From contig JAAEPF010000017.1 of NCBI GenBank assembly GCA_024222295.1, positions 310,001 through 374,000 of the forward strand: a stretch of DNA of 64,000 nt, given 5' to 3'. Shown here piece by piece: positions 39,620-48,314 of the stretch (position 1 is the first letter of the stretch; each line of letters starts with the position of its first letter). The notes under the pieces are model-generated. The model was given only the letters and a program-made list of their open reading frames with translations. It made no database searches and was not told the DNA's origin. The DNA is from Actinomycetes bacterium. GTDB taxonomy: Bacteria > Actinomycetota > Acidimicrobiia > Acidimicrobiales > Microtrichaceae. A program made the position numbers and the translations under genes.

Positions 39620-41335
39620 ATGCCAGTTCCGGGTTGCATGAACTCAGCGCCGCACAAGGATTTCGAGCTGGAAGTCGTTTCCGGCGAGTGGCCCGACGAC
39701 ATCAGCGGCGACGTGGTGTGGTCGAGCCCGAACAACTCCCACAACCTGCCGTACGCGATCTTCGACTGGGGTGCGATCGTTCGCCTGTCGCTCGAGCCCG
39801 GCAAGCGAGGCGCCGCGGATGGTCGCTTCAGATGGGACCACAAGGTCATCCAGAGCCCCGGAAAGCGCCTGTATGACCGTCACTCGGACCAGTTCAGCAC
39901 CGGCGCGCTCGGTTGGGTCTCGCCCTTCGGTGCTCCCAACTGCGCCAACACCGCGCCGCTGCCCTGGGGAGACCGCCTCTACACCACGTGGGACGCCGGC
40001 CGTCCGGTCGAGCTGGATCCGGTGACCATGGAGTTCATCGCAGAGGTCGGCCACGTCGACTCCTGGGGTGGCCAGTCCATGGACATGCCCGGCATCCACC
40101 CGTTCCTGTTCTCCTCGGCGCACCCGGTCGCCGATCCCGAGCGCCACTGCCTGTGGACCGTGAAGATGAGCCCCGTGTTCGAACCGACGTTCGGCATGCA
40201 GCCCGCCGTCGTGCAGTGGGACCGCGACGGCACCACCGTGAAGTACTGGCCACTTGACGGCATCAGCTTCGGTGGCTCCGTGCACACGCTCAGCCAGACC
40301 CGCGACTGGGTGATCCTGTGTGACTCCGGCAACTTCAAGGCCGACCCCGACGAGATGCTCGGCGGCGAGCGCACCGTGACCACCGACGACGAGGTGCCCG
40401 TGTGGCTGGTTCGCAAGGACGCCCTCGAAGGGCTGCCCTCGGGCACTCCGATCAAGCCCCACTGCTTCACCATGTCGCCGCCCAACGGGCACTACTACGC
40501 CCGCTACGACGACACCGACGGCATCTCGGTGGTCTGGGAGGGCATGGACCTCATGGACCTCGCCCTCTACATGAAGCCCGACGACAACGACGTCAACGGC
40601 AACCCCGTCGACCCCGCCGCGATCGGCCTCTACAACATGGCGATGGCACCCGAGACGATCACAGAGATCACCTTCGAGCCTGAGACCGGCAAGGTGCTCG
40701 AGCAGGGCATCTACAAGGAGGACTGGACCTTCAACCTCCAGCTCTCCGGCATGGACTGGAGCCTCGAAGGCCTCAACAAGCCGTCCCTGCACCACGTCAC
40801 CTACCAGGGCTGCCGGCCCGGCAACATCTCCGAGCGCGCAGCCAAGATGTACGAGGGCCGCATCGACCTCGACCAGGTCCGCGAGGAGACCCCGGGCGTC
40901 CTTGCCACCTTCGAGCGGGGCAGCATGGAGCTCAAGAGCCGCTGGGAGTACAAGGACACCAGCGACCACATCACCTCGCCCACCTTCGCGCCGCGCGATG
41001 CCGGCAAGCCGACCTCTGACACCTACGAGGGCACGAACGCCGGTGGCCACGACGGCTACGTCGTGCAGCCGGTCCTCTCCGACGGAGGCATCCGCGTCGA
41101 CCTGTTCGACGCAGCCAACGTGGGCGCCGGCCCGATCGCCACGCTGAAGGGCACCAACAACGAGACCGTGCCGGTGATCCTCCACTCGGCCTGGATGCCG
41201 CAGCTGTCGGGCCGTGCCGATGCCGACCGCCTGCGATTCGCCGACGAACTCAGCGACGAGGCGATGGCGACCGTGCCCCAGGAGTTCCACTCCTCGATCC
41301 ACGAGGTCGCCGCGGAGTGTGACGAGCTGCTCTGA
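39620..41335 (+). CDS. carotenoid oxygenase family protein (571 aa)
   Basis: A 571-residue beta-propeller dioxygenase of the carotenoid-cleavage/lignostilbene dioxygenase family. Candidate iron-binding His residues occur at the four family positions: PGIHPFLFSSAHP, GSVHTLSQ, IKPHCFTM and near the end VILHSAWMP. These enzymes cleave polyene or stilbene double bonds with O2. It is longer than usual (about 480-500), with extra sequence around residues 300-440. GGGGGA precedes ATG 39620. Divergence from a Rieske operon suggests breakdown of a plant- or algal-derived polyene or phenylpropanoid, as inference. Confidence 0.8.
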   Translation: MPVPGCMNSAPHKDFELEVVSGEWPDDISGDVVWSSPNNSHNLPYAIFDWGAIVRLSLEPGKRGAADGRFRWDHKVIQSPGKRLYDRHSDQFSTGALGWVSPFGAPNCANTAPLPWGDRLYTTWDAGRPVELDPVTMEFIAEVGHVDSWGGQSMDMPGIHPFLFSSAHPVADPERHCLWTVKMSPVFEPTFGMQPAVVQWDRDGTTVKYWPLDGISFGGSVHTLSQTRDWVILCDSGNFKADPDEMLGGERTVTTDDEVPVWLVRKDALEGLPSGTPIKPHCFTMSPPNGHYYARYDDTDGISVVWEGMDLMDLALYMKPDDNDVNGNPVDPAAIGLYNMAMAPETITEITFEPETGKVLEQGIYKEDWTFNLQLSGMDWSLEGLNKPSLHHVTYQGCRPGNISERAAKMYEGRIDLDQVREETPGVLATFERGSMELKSRWEYKDTSDHITSPTFAPRDAGKPTSDTYEGTNAGGHDGYVVQPVLSDGGIRVDLFDAANVGAGPIATLKGTNNETVPVILHSAWMPQLSGRADADRLRFADELSDEAMATVPQEFHSSIHEVAAECDELL

Positions 41336-41404
41336 CCTGGCGGCCCGAGGGGCCAATTCAGCAGATCCTGCAACCGATTGCCCCTGTGCGGTGTTCTATT
41401 GGGT

Positions 41405-41962
41405 GTGAGCACGCGCGTGGGCCGACGACTGGCCACCGACCTCGAAGGCGGGTTCGTCGACCTTGTCGACGCCCACGGGTCCATGGTGTTGTCGATCGGT
41501 GCGCGCCTGGGTGATCCCCAGGCTGCCGAGGACGTGCTGCAGGACACGTTCCTGCGGGCGTGGCGTGCCTTCGAGTCCGGCAGCACGGATCCCACGGACG
41601 TCGACCTGCGGCCCTGGCTAGCGACCATTGCGCTCAACCTGGTGCGCAACGAGAGACGCCGGCGCGGCCGCAAGCCCGTTGGTGAACTGTCCGATGACAC
41701 TGCGCGTGCGATCGGGTCCGACGGCCCAGGTCCCGAGCAAGAGGCCATGGAGTCGATCGGTGGCAGTCCGCTCGTGGCGGCGCTGCGCTCCCTGCCCGAC
41801 GTCCAGCGTGAAGCCGTGGTGTTGCGCCATGTCGTCGGCCTGAGCACTGGCGAAACGGCCGAGGCCATGGATTGCCCACAGGGAACCCTGAAGTCCCACC
41901 TCTCGCGGGGTCTGGCCGACCTGCGGACCCAACTTGCCCACCAGCAGACGGAGGAACCATGA
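41405..41962 (+). CDS. ECF-type RNA polymerase sigma factor
   Basis: A 185-residue sigma-70 family protein with only regions 2 and 4. Region 2 is seen in LGDPQAAEDVLQDTFLRAWRAF, with RPWLATIALNLVRNERRRR behind it. Region 4 is REAVVLRHVVGLSTGETAEAM followed by GTLKSHLSRGLADLR, the helix-turn-helix that reads the -35 element. The usual anti-sigma partner is missing; instead the gene overlaps (ATGA) an alkylguanine transferase with an Ada zinc domain. This sigma factor may thus answer to DNA alkylation. GTG 41405 is the probable start. Confidence 0.87.
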   Translation: MSTRVGRRLATDLEGGFVDLVDAHGSMVLSIGARLGDPQAAEDVLQDTFLRAWRAFESGSTDPTDVDLRPWLATIALNLVRNERRRRGRKPVGELSDDTARAIGSDGPGPEQEAMESIGGSPLVAALRSLPDVQREAVVLRHVVGLSTGETAEAMDCPQGTLKSHLSRGLADLRTQLAHQQTEEP

Positions 41963-42735
41963 GCAACAGCGATCCGGTACTCGAAGGGCTGCGGGGCCTT
42001 GCGGTGGCCATGACGGACGAGCTGCGCGACTCGGTGCTTGACGGTGTCGGTCTGGCCGACAACCACTGCGTGCTCGACAGCGAGATCGGCGAGGTCCGCG
42101 TGGCCTTCAACCGACACGGGGTCTCGTTCCTGAGCGACGCCACCGACCCCGAGGAATTCGCCCGGCGCTTCGCTGACCGACTTGGTGGCCGACCGCTGGG
42201 TGCAGAGGCGTCGCCTCCGAAGGGATTGACGGCAGCACTGCGCACCGGACGCGGGCGTGCCGTGGACGCCGACCTGCGGACCATGTCCGACTTCCAGCGG
42301 CTCGTGCTGCAGGCGGCGCGGGGCATCCCGGTGGGGGAGGTGCGCCCGTATTCGTGGGTAGCCCAGCGGATCGGGCGACCGAATGCCGTCCGAGCGGTCG
42401 GCTCGGCGCTCGGGGCCAACCCGGTTCCGATCCTGATTCCCTGCCACCGGGTGATCCGTTCCGATGGTGCTACCGGGCAGTACCTGTTCGGCAGCGACAC
42501 CAAGGACGCACTCCTGCGCGACGAGGGCGCGAACCTCGACGAGGTCCGGGACCTGCACGCACGCGGCTACCGCTACGTGGGCAGCGACAGGACCGGCATC
42601 TTCTGTGACCCGAGCTGCCACTCGGCGCGTCGCATCACCGAGTCGGACCGTGTCCTGCTGCGCGGCCAGGATGCCGCAGAGTCAGCCGGCATGCGTCCCT
42701 GCAAGCACTGCCAGCCCGTTCCCGCCGCGGCATAG
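41959..42735 (+). CDS. O6-alkylguanine-DNA alkyltransferase with C-terminal Ada zinc domain
   Basis: A 258-residue fusion. Residues 35-100 form the N-terminal MGMT-like region, 108-195 the alkyltransferase domain with active-site PCHRV (Cys162) and arginine finger NAVRAVGSAL. Residues 204-253 form an Ada-type zinc domain, YVGSDRTGIFCDPSC with ligands Cys216, Cys220, Cys248 and Cys251. In Ada the zinc domain, which takes methyl groups from phosphotriesters, is N-terminal; here the order is reversed and the AraC helix-turn-helix is absent. The ATG overlaps the sigma factor stop, so it may act as a methylation-sensitive partner of that sigma factor. Confidence 0.87.
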   Translation: MSNSDPVLEGLRGLAVAMTDELRDSVLDGVGLADNHCVLDSEIGEVRVAFNRHGVSFLSDATDPEEFARRFADRLGGRPLGAEASPPKGLTAALRTGRGRAVDADLRTMSDFQRLVLQAARGIPVGEVRPYSWVAQRIGRPNAVRAVGSALGANPVPILIPCHRVIRSDGATGQYLFGSDTKDALLRDEGANLDEVRDLHARGYRYVGSDRTGIFCDPSCHSARRITESDRVLLRGQDAAESAGMRPCKHCQPVPAAA

Positions 42736-42745
42736 CCGACAGGCG

Positions 42746-43150
42746 TCAGGAGGCTGCTGACTCGTAGTCGCTGATCGCCTCCTCGGTGGGGCCGATCAGG
42801 CTGGCAACGTTGGGGTAGCCGGCGTAGGGGGCGAGCATGATCAGGCACTCGCGGAGCTCGTCTGGGGTCAGCTCGCCGCGCTTGAGCGCCGCGGTTGACT
42901 GGATCTTCCAGGTGTCGGGCTCGCCGCGTGCTGCGATGACTCCCATGATGAGCAGTCGACGCGAGTCGATGGAGAGCACGTCGCGGTCCCACACCTCGGC
43001 GAAGAGGCTCCTCATCATCACGTCGTAGAAGGCCATCGTGCCCTCTGGCAGGTCGACGACGTCGCCTGCGTAGACCTTGCGGATCATCTCCTGTCCCCGC
43101 TCGTACTGCGACGGCCCGTCGCCGGCGCCTGTTGTGCTGTCGTCGGCCAT
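42746..43150 (-). CDS. carboxymuconolactone decarboxylase (AhpD-like) family protein
   Basis: A 134-residue helical protein similar to 4-carboxymuconolactone decarboxylases: DVLSIDSRRLLIMGVIAARGEPDTWKIQSTAALKRG followed by ECLIMLAPYAGYPN. The AhpD-type CxxC thiol pair is absent, so a decarboxylase or binding role is likelier than peroxidase. It starts one base after the DMT transporter stop and is the last gene of a three-gene operon headed by the 485-residue carotenoid oxygenase. A GGGAG precedes ATG 43150. Confidence 0.83.
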   Translation of the reverse strand: MADDSTTGAGDGPSQYERGQEMIRKVYAGDVVDLPEGTMAFYDVMMRSLFAEVWDRDVLSIDSRRLLIMGVIAARGEPDTWKIQSTAALKRGELTPDELRECLIMLAPYAGYPNVASLIGPTEEAISDYESAAS

Positions 43151-43151
43151 G

Positions 43152-44228
43152 TCAGCTCCCGTCGGATTCGCGGCCGGCATCCGGCGCGGCCGCCTCGGCG
43201 GGAACGTTACGGTCCGCGCCACCGGTCCTGCGAGCGCGCCCGCTCACAGCCACGAACATCCCGGCCACGACGAGTGCGCCGCCGAGCAGTTCCGTGCCGC
43301 TCGGCAGTTCCGAGAGCAGCATCCAGCCGAAGCCGAGGGCAAGCACGGGGGCGAAGAGTCCCATGAGGGTGCTGGTGGCTGCGGGAATGAAGTGGGCGGA
43401 GTGCATCATCATCAGCCGCCCGAGGAACGGGCCACATGCGGCGGCCGCTGCGGCGAGCCCGATGACAGCGATGGGCAGGCCCATCGCGCCGACGAGCGCG
43501 CCGGGCACCAGGGCCACGATCGCGGCGGCGATCCACAGACGCAGCGCGTTGACCACCACGGGGTGGATGCGCTCGATCCAGCGGCGGGTGATGACCTGCA
43601 TGGATCCGAAGCAGGCCGCGGAGCCCAGCCCCCACAGCACCGCAACCCCTGCCGAGGCGCCGCCGACCCCCTGCATCACCGCCAGGCCGAGGAGCGCGAG
43701 CAGAGCCCCGCCCAGGAATCGCCGGCCCACCTTCTCACCCAACCAGATGCGCGCCAGCAGCGCAGCAAACAACACCTGCATCTGGATGAGCAACTGGGCG
43801 ATCGACACCTCGAGGCGCGTGATCGCCTCGCTGGCGGTCCAGTTGGCCACTGCGGCTATCAGTCCCAACAGGATCCCGACGCCGATGGTCAGCTGCATCG
43901 ATGTTGCACGGGCCATCGCCGGCTGCTCGGTCCGGAGCGGATCAGCGGCCTCCACATCCACCTCGGCCAGGCCACCCACGCTGTCGACCGGCTCGCGGTC
44001 GTTTCCCCGAATCGCGGAGAAGATGCTGCCGAAGGTATTCAGGATGGCCGCGGAGACCAGGAGTGCGACGACCACGTATTCGGGCTCGGCGCGGTCGGTC
44101 GCGACCTTGTAGGGGATGACGCCCATGGCGCTACCCACTGCGGCGCCGAATGCGAGGAGCAGGCCCCAGGTGACGGGGTCGGTCGGACGCAGCCTGGCCG
44201 GGGCGCCGGTGCGGTCGGTGCTCGGCAC
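43152..44228 (-). CDS. EamA/DMT superfamily transporter
   Basis: A 358-residue membrane protein with about ten helices in two EamA repeats. Examples are WGLLLAFGAAVGSAMGVIPY at the start, AQLLIQMQVLFAALLARIWLGE closing the first half and APVLALGFGWMLLSELP in the second. A hydrophilic loop (residues 75-105) separates helix two from the rest. EamA proteins export or import metabolites such as amino acids or small organics. It follows the carotenoid oxygenase by four bases and may transport its substrate or product. The start codon is GTG. Confidence 0.87.
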   Translation of the reverse strand: MPSTDRTGAPARLRPTDPVTWGLLLAFGAAVGSAMGVIPYKVATDRAEPEYVVVALLVSAAILNTFGSIFSAIRGNDREPVDSVGGLAEVDVEAADPLRTEQPAMARATSMQLTIGVGILLGLIAAVANWTASEAITRLEVSIAQLLIQMQVLFAALLARIWLGEKVGRRFLGGALLALLGLAVMQGVGGASAGVAVLWGLGSAACFGSMQVITRRWIERIHPVVVNALRLWIAAAIVALVPGALVGAMGLPIAVIGLAAAAAACGPFLGRLMMMHSAHFIPAATSTLMGLFAPVLALGFGWMLLSELPSGTELLGGALVVAGMFVAVSGRARRTGGADRNVPAEAAAPDAGRESDGS

Positions 44229-44232
44229 CCGC

Positions 44233-45690
44233 TCAGCTGCCGAGCTTCAACCCGGGCATCCAGGAGCCGTGGAAGCCCTCGGGTACCCGCTGGGGCATCT
44301 GGATGCGGGCAACCGGGCCGGCGGCGAGGTCGCCTGCGGACAGGATGATCAGTTCTGCGGCGTAGTTGACCTTGTCGTGCATGAAGCCCATCACGTACCC
44401 GTCTTCCTCGCGGTCCGAGGCCGGGTTGGGTGCGTAGGTGAACTCGGTGACGTCGCCACGGCCGGCCACGGAGAACACGTCTTCTTCGCCGGTTTCGAAG
44501 TCGAATCGCACCACCCGGTTCATGAGGTCGGGGCGGGTGCGCTCGAGGCCCATCTCGGTGCCGAGCATGTAGGCGTATCGGTAGTCCCGGCCCATCCTGT
44601 CGGGGTGCACGATCGGGAACTCGACGTTGCGGTCGTGCACCTGCTCGTTTCGCACGTCGCCGCCGGCCGCCAGGGGGATCACGTAGCGATTCATGCGGGC
44701 GATCGGTCCGCCGCCGTCCTCCGCTGCCACGTCATCCTCCACCGAGTCGGCACGGCAGCCGTCGATCACGATCTCGCCGCCGCGCTCGTAGGCGTTCGAG
44801 AAGTGGAAGACCCACCCGAGGTCGGCTTCGAACCACTTCGCCTCGGAGGCGCCGCCGTCGCGGGGCACCACTATGAACTGGGCGCCGTTCTCGGGTCGCC
44901 ATGTCATGGCCGGCCCGCCGTGCTGGATGGCGTGCATCACGTCCCAGACCGCCGGGGCGTAGAGGAACACCGCGTAGTTCTCGGTGATCATGAAGTCGTG
45001 CATCATCACCGGTGCCGGTACCTCGATCTCCTCCTTCACCACGAGGCGGCCCGAGGCGTCGACCTTGTAGTAGGTGAGAAACGGTGGCAGCGGCCGGTAG
45101 GCGAAGCCGAACATCTCACCGGTGTGCGTGTCGATGTGCGGGTGTGCGGTGAAGGCACCCTTGAGCTGGCCGTCGAAGTTGTACTCGCCCACCGTGTCGA
45201 GCGAAGCGGTGATCTCGGTGGGCTTGCCGGCCTCGTAGAGCGCCAGGATCTTCTCCGCGTGGCGCACCACGTGGATGTTGGCCATGTTCTTGCCACGGCC
45301 GACGCGCTCCATGGCCTCCTCGTCGGGCGGGTTGACGTCCTGCATGCCACCCCACACCGCGTGGCCCTTCTCGCGCTCGTAGAGCAGGCCCTTGCCGAGG
45401 ATCCACCGGTTGCGGTAGCTGGCGACACCATCCTGCAGGCCGACTGCGTGGATCATCCCGTCGCCGTCGAACAGGTGGTAGCGCCCCCGTGGCTCGAACT
45501 GCTGGTTGGAGCCATTGCGCATGTAGGTGCCGTCGAGCTCGGTGGGAATCCGGCCTTCGATGACTTCGCATCGGTCGACGGTGAGCTCGGTGGTGATCGG
45601 GATCATGTTCCCGCTCAGGTACGGATTCTCGCCGATCTGTTCCCAGTCGAGGTCTGTAGTCGGCTCTACCGGTGTCGCCTGGTCTGTCAT
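44233..45690 (-). CDS. carotenoid oxygenase family protein (485 aa)
   Basis: A 485-residue carotenoid-cleavage/lignostilbene-dioxygenase protein of normal family length. The four iron-binding His are visible in AFTAHPHID, VMMHDFMI, WVFHFSNAYE and, at the C-terminus, GFHGSWMP. The opening GRIPTELDGTYMRNGSN and FDGDGMIH are also characteristic. It would split a polyene, apocarotenoid or stilbene into two aldehydes. GAGGGTGAG precedes ATG 45690. It heads the operon with the DMT transporter and the decarboxylase-like protein, a compact uptake-and-cleavage unit by inference. Confidence 0.9.
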   Translation of the reverse strand: MTDQATPVEPTTDLDWEQIGENPYLSGNMIPITTELTVDRCEVIEGRIPTELDGTYMRNGSNQQFEPRGRYHLFDGDGMIHAVGLQDGVASYRNRWILGKGLLYEREKGHAVWGGMQDVNPPDEEAMERVGRGKNMANIHVVRHAEKILALYEAGKPTEITASLDTVGEYNFDGQLKGAFTAHPHIDTHTGEMFGFAYRPLPPFLTYYKVDASGRLVVKEEIEVPAPVMMHDFMITENYAVFLYAPAVWDVMHAIQHGGPAMTWRPENGAQFIVVPRDGGASEAKWFEADLGWVFHFSNAYERGGEIVIDGCRADSVEDDVAAEDGGGPIARMNRYVIPLAAGGDVRNEQVHDRNVEFPIVHPDRMGRDYRYAYMLGTEMGLERTRPDLMNRVVRFDFETGEEDVFSVAGRGDVTEFTYAPNPASDREEDGYVMGFMHDKVNYAAELIILSAGDLAAGPVARIQMPQRVPEGFHGSWMPGLKLGS

Positions 45691-45807
45691 CTCACCCTCG
45701 TTGCCTGGTCGCGCAATGTGCAGGATCAGAAGTTAACAACGTTCATCCCGGGCGCCCAGCGCGACTGGTCACGTTCCTGCACAGCTCGAGTGTGATTGGG
45801 TGGGCCG

Positions 45808-46710
45808 ATGGCGATTCTGAACTACGGCTCGCTCAACGTCGACCACACCTACCACGTGCCTCACCTTGTCCGCCCCGGCGAAACCATCTCGGCAACCACG
45901 TTCGACGTGGCCCCCGGTGGAAAGGGAGCCAACCAGTCGGCCGCGGCCGCGCTGGCGAGTGCGTCAGTGACCCACATCGGTCAGGTGGCTGAGGGCGGCC
46001 GCTTCCTCATCGACGAGTTGTCGGCGCGCGGCGTCGACACCAGCGGAATCCGGCTGGGCGATGTGCCGACCGGCCGGGCGATCATCCAGGTTGACGACGC
46101 GGCCGAGAATTCGATCGTGCTCTTCAGCGGCGCCAACCGCGCGTTCGCACCGGGCGACGTGGACAGCGCACTGGATTCGGCGTTCGAACGGTTGCCCGGC
46201 GAGGAGAGTGCCGGTGGCCATGTGTTGCTGTTGCAGAACGAGGTGGCGCACGTCGGCCACGCAATCGCAACGGGCCATGAACGCGGGCTCTCGGTGTGTC
46301 TGAATCCCGCACCGATGACTCCGGCCGTGGCGGACTATCCACTCGAGCTGGTCGACACACTCGTGGTCAACGAGGTCGAGGGCGCCGCCCTTGTGGGTGG
46401 TGAGGCAAACGAGGAGATCTTCGAGAACCTCGTTGCTGCCTATCCGCATGCCGCCGTGATCCTGACCGTGGGCGCCGACGGTGTGTACGCAGCGCAGGGC
46501 GCCGAGGTGGTCAGGGTCGAGGCCGAACGCGTGGAAGTGGTGGACACGACGGGGGCGGGTGACACATTCATCGGCTACTACCTCGCCCGCCGCCAGGTCG
46601 GCGACGGCTTCGAGGGTGCGCTGCGGATCGCCAACCATGCAGCGGCCCTGGCTGTCGGCCGCCAGGGGGCGATGCCCTCGATCCCAGCACTCGCGGAGGT
46701 CCTGGCCTGA
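45808..46710 (+). CDS. PfkB family carbohydrate kinase, ribokinase-like
   Basis: A 300-residue sugar kinase. The two PfkB signatures are clear: PGGKGANQSAAAA near residue 36 (substrate lid) and VVDTTGAGDTFIGYY near 248, with the catalytic Asp and anion hole. VLLLQNEVA and NPAPMTP match ribokinase. It phosphorylates ribose or a related pentose at O5 with ATP. ATG 45808 has GGGTGGG about seven bases upstream. It converges on the acyl-CoA ligase gene, only one base separating the two ends. Confidence 0.87.
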   Translation: MAILNYGSLNVDHTYHVPHLVRPGETISATTFDVAPGGKGANQSAAAALASASVTHIGQVAEGGRFLIDELSARGVDTSGIRLGDVPTGRAIIQVDDAAENSIVLFSGANRAFAPGDVDSALDSAFERLPGEESAGGHVLLLQNEVAHVGHAIATGHERGLSVCLNPAPMTPAVADYPLELVDTLVVNEVEGAALVGGEANEEIFENLVAAYPHAAVILTVGADGVYAAQGAEVVRVEAERVEVVDTTGAGDTFIGYYLARRQVGDGFEGALRIANHAAALAVGRQGAMPSIPALAEVLA

Positions 46711-46711
46711 T

Positions 46712-48301
46712 TCAGCGGAGGTGTTCGCGGACCTGGCGACGGTGGAGCTTGCCGTTGTCGCCGCGGGGGAGTGACTCGGTCATCCGGATCTCCGAGGGGC
46801 ACTTGAAGCCAGCCAGGTGTTCGGCGCAGTGCGCCGCCAGTTCGTCCAAGAGGTCATCTGGTGCCGTGGCTCCGGCGGCATCATTCAGCTCGACCACTGC
46901 CAACACCCGCTCGCCGAGGTCTTCGTCGGCCACTCCGAGGACTGCCGCGTCGCGCACCGCCGGGTGGGTCAGCAGCACGGCCTCGGTCTCGGCGGGGTAC
47001 ACGTTTACCCCGCCTCGCAGGATCAGGTCATCCGACCGGTCGGTGACGAACAGCCAGCCGTCGTCGTCGAGGTAGCCGATGTCGCCGACGGTGAAGTACC
47101 CGCCCCTTCGCGCCCGCTCGGTCTTGTCGGGGTCGTTGAGGTACTCGAAGTCGGCGCCTTCCACCCGAACGATCTGGATCTCACCGGCGATGCCGGGCGC
47201 GCACTCGACACCGTCGTCATCCGCGATGCGCACGTGGTTGGCCGCCGGGGGCTGGCCGACGCTGCCCGGGTGCTCCAGCCATTCCTTGGGACCTATCGAG
47301 GCAGCGGCGCCTTCGGTGGCGGCGTAGTACTCCCAGATCACCGGGCCGAACCAGTCCAGCATGGCTGCCTTGGTGGCAGGCGGGCAGGGGGCGGCCCCGT
47401 GCAGCACATAGGTGAGCGATGACACATCGGCTGCAGCCCGCTCCGCATCGGGCAGTTGGAGCAAGCGGTGGAACATCGTGGGCACCATGTGCGTGTGGGT
47501 GATGCGGTGCCGCTCGATCAGCCGCAGCGCCTCGGAGGCGTCCCAGCGGTCCATCAGCACGACCCCTACTCCCGAAGCCAGCGGGGCGAGCAGGCTGAAG
47601 CTCATCGGACCACCGTGGTGCAACGGTCCGGTGCAAAGGTTGCGCTGGCCGGTGCCGGCAGCGTACTTCGGGGCGTCGGTGATGGCCTTCAGTCCCGTCG
47701 AGTAGTTGGTGGGCCTCACCACGCCCTTGGGGAACCCGGTGGTGCCCGATGTGTAGAGCATCCGCGTGCCCGCGGAAGGGTCCTCGATGTCGTCACCCGG
47801 CTGGCCGGCGAGCAGGTCCTCCCAGGGTTCGAATCCAGCGGGCGGAGATGTGTCGTCGGTGCCGATGGCGATGCGTGCCCTCAACGTGTCGCACCGGGCC
47901 GCCGTTTCGACAGGCAGGTCTCCCAGTGCGGCGTCCGCGATCAGTGCGGTGGCGCCGCAGTCGCCCACGATGTGCGCCGCCTCCGCGGGGGTCAGGTGCC
48001 AGTTGACCGGAGTCCAGCGCAGGCCACCGCGCAAGCATCCCTGCACGGCCTCCACCATCTCGACGCGGTTGCGGCACATGATCGCCACCGAGTCGCCCGG
48101 CTCCACACCGCGGGCCCGAAGGACTCGCACCATCGCATTGGCGTTCGCGTTCAGCTCTGCGAACGTACGGTCGCCTCCGGGGGAGGTGACTGCCGGCTCG
48201 TCGCCGATCACCTGAGCCCAGAGCGCAACCGACATGCCGACACCTGCGGCCTCGGTGCGCTCCTCCAGCGTCGGCATTCGGACCCCGGGCGTGTCGGCCA
48301 T
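46712..48301 (-). CDS. acyl-CoA synthetase (AMP-forming)
   Basis: A 529-residue ANL-superfamily ligase. The ATP P-loop YTSGTTGFPKG, the adenine motif YYAATEG, the hinge region TVGDIGYLDDDGWLFVTDR and the C-terminal catalytic Lys in NGKLHRRQ are complete. It activates a carboxylic acid to the acyl-adenylate and then acyl-CoA. It is the last of five minus-strand genes (from 53440), 13 bases after the D-aminoacylase-like gene, and would channel the acid released by the amidohydrolases into beta-oxidation-type steps. Confidence 0.9.
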   Translation of the reverse strand: MADTPGVRMPTLEERTEAAGVGMSVALWAQVIGDEPAVTSPGGDRTFAELNANANAMVRVLRARGVEPGDSVAIMCRNRVEMVEAVQGCLRGGLRWTPVNWHLTPAEAAHIVGDCGATALIADAALGDLPVETAARCDTLRARIAIGTDDTSPPAGFEPWEDLLAGQPGDDIEDPSAGTRMLYTSGTTGFPKGVVRPTNYSTGLKAITDAPKYAAGTGQRNLCTGPLHHGGPMSFSLLAPLASGVGVVLMDRWDASEALRLIERHRITHTHMVPTMFHRLLQLPDAERAAADVSSLTYVLHGAAPCPPATKAAMLDWFGPVIWEYYAATEGAAASIGPKEWLEHPGSVGQPPAANHVRIADDDGVECAPGIAGEIQIVRVEGADFEYLNDPDKTERARRGGYFTVGDIGYLDDDGWLFVTDRSDDLILRGGVNVYPAETEAVLLTHPAVRDAAVLGVADEDLGERVLAVVELNDAAGATAPDDLLDELAAHCAEHLAGFKCPSEIRMTESLPRGDNGKLHRRQVREHLR

Positions 48302-48314
48302 AGTTCGTCCGTTC

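Noticed and set aside
39644-41356. 570-codon open frame antisense to the carotenoid oxygenase
   Set aside because: Shadow of the real plus-strand gene, with biased composition and no motif.
41341-41404. Leaderless -10 before the ECF sigma start
   Set aside because: TTCTATTGGG near 41395 does not fit TANNNT at the right distance; the sigma promoter remains unknown.
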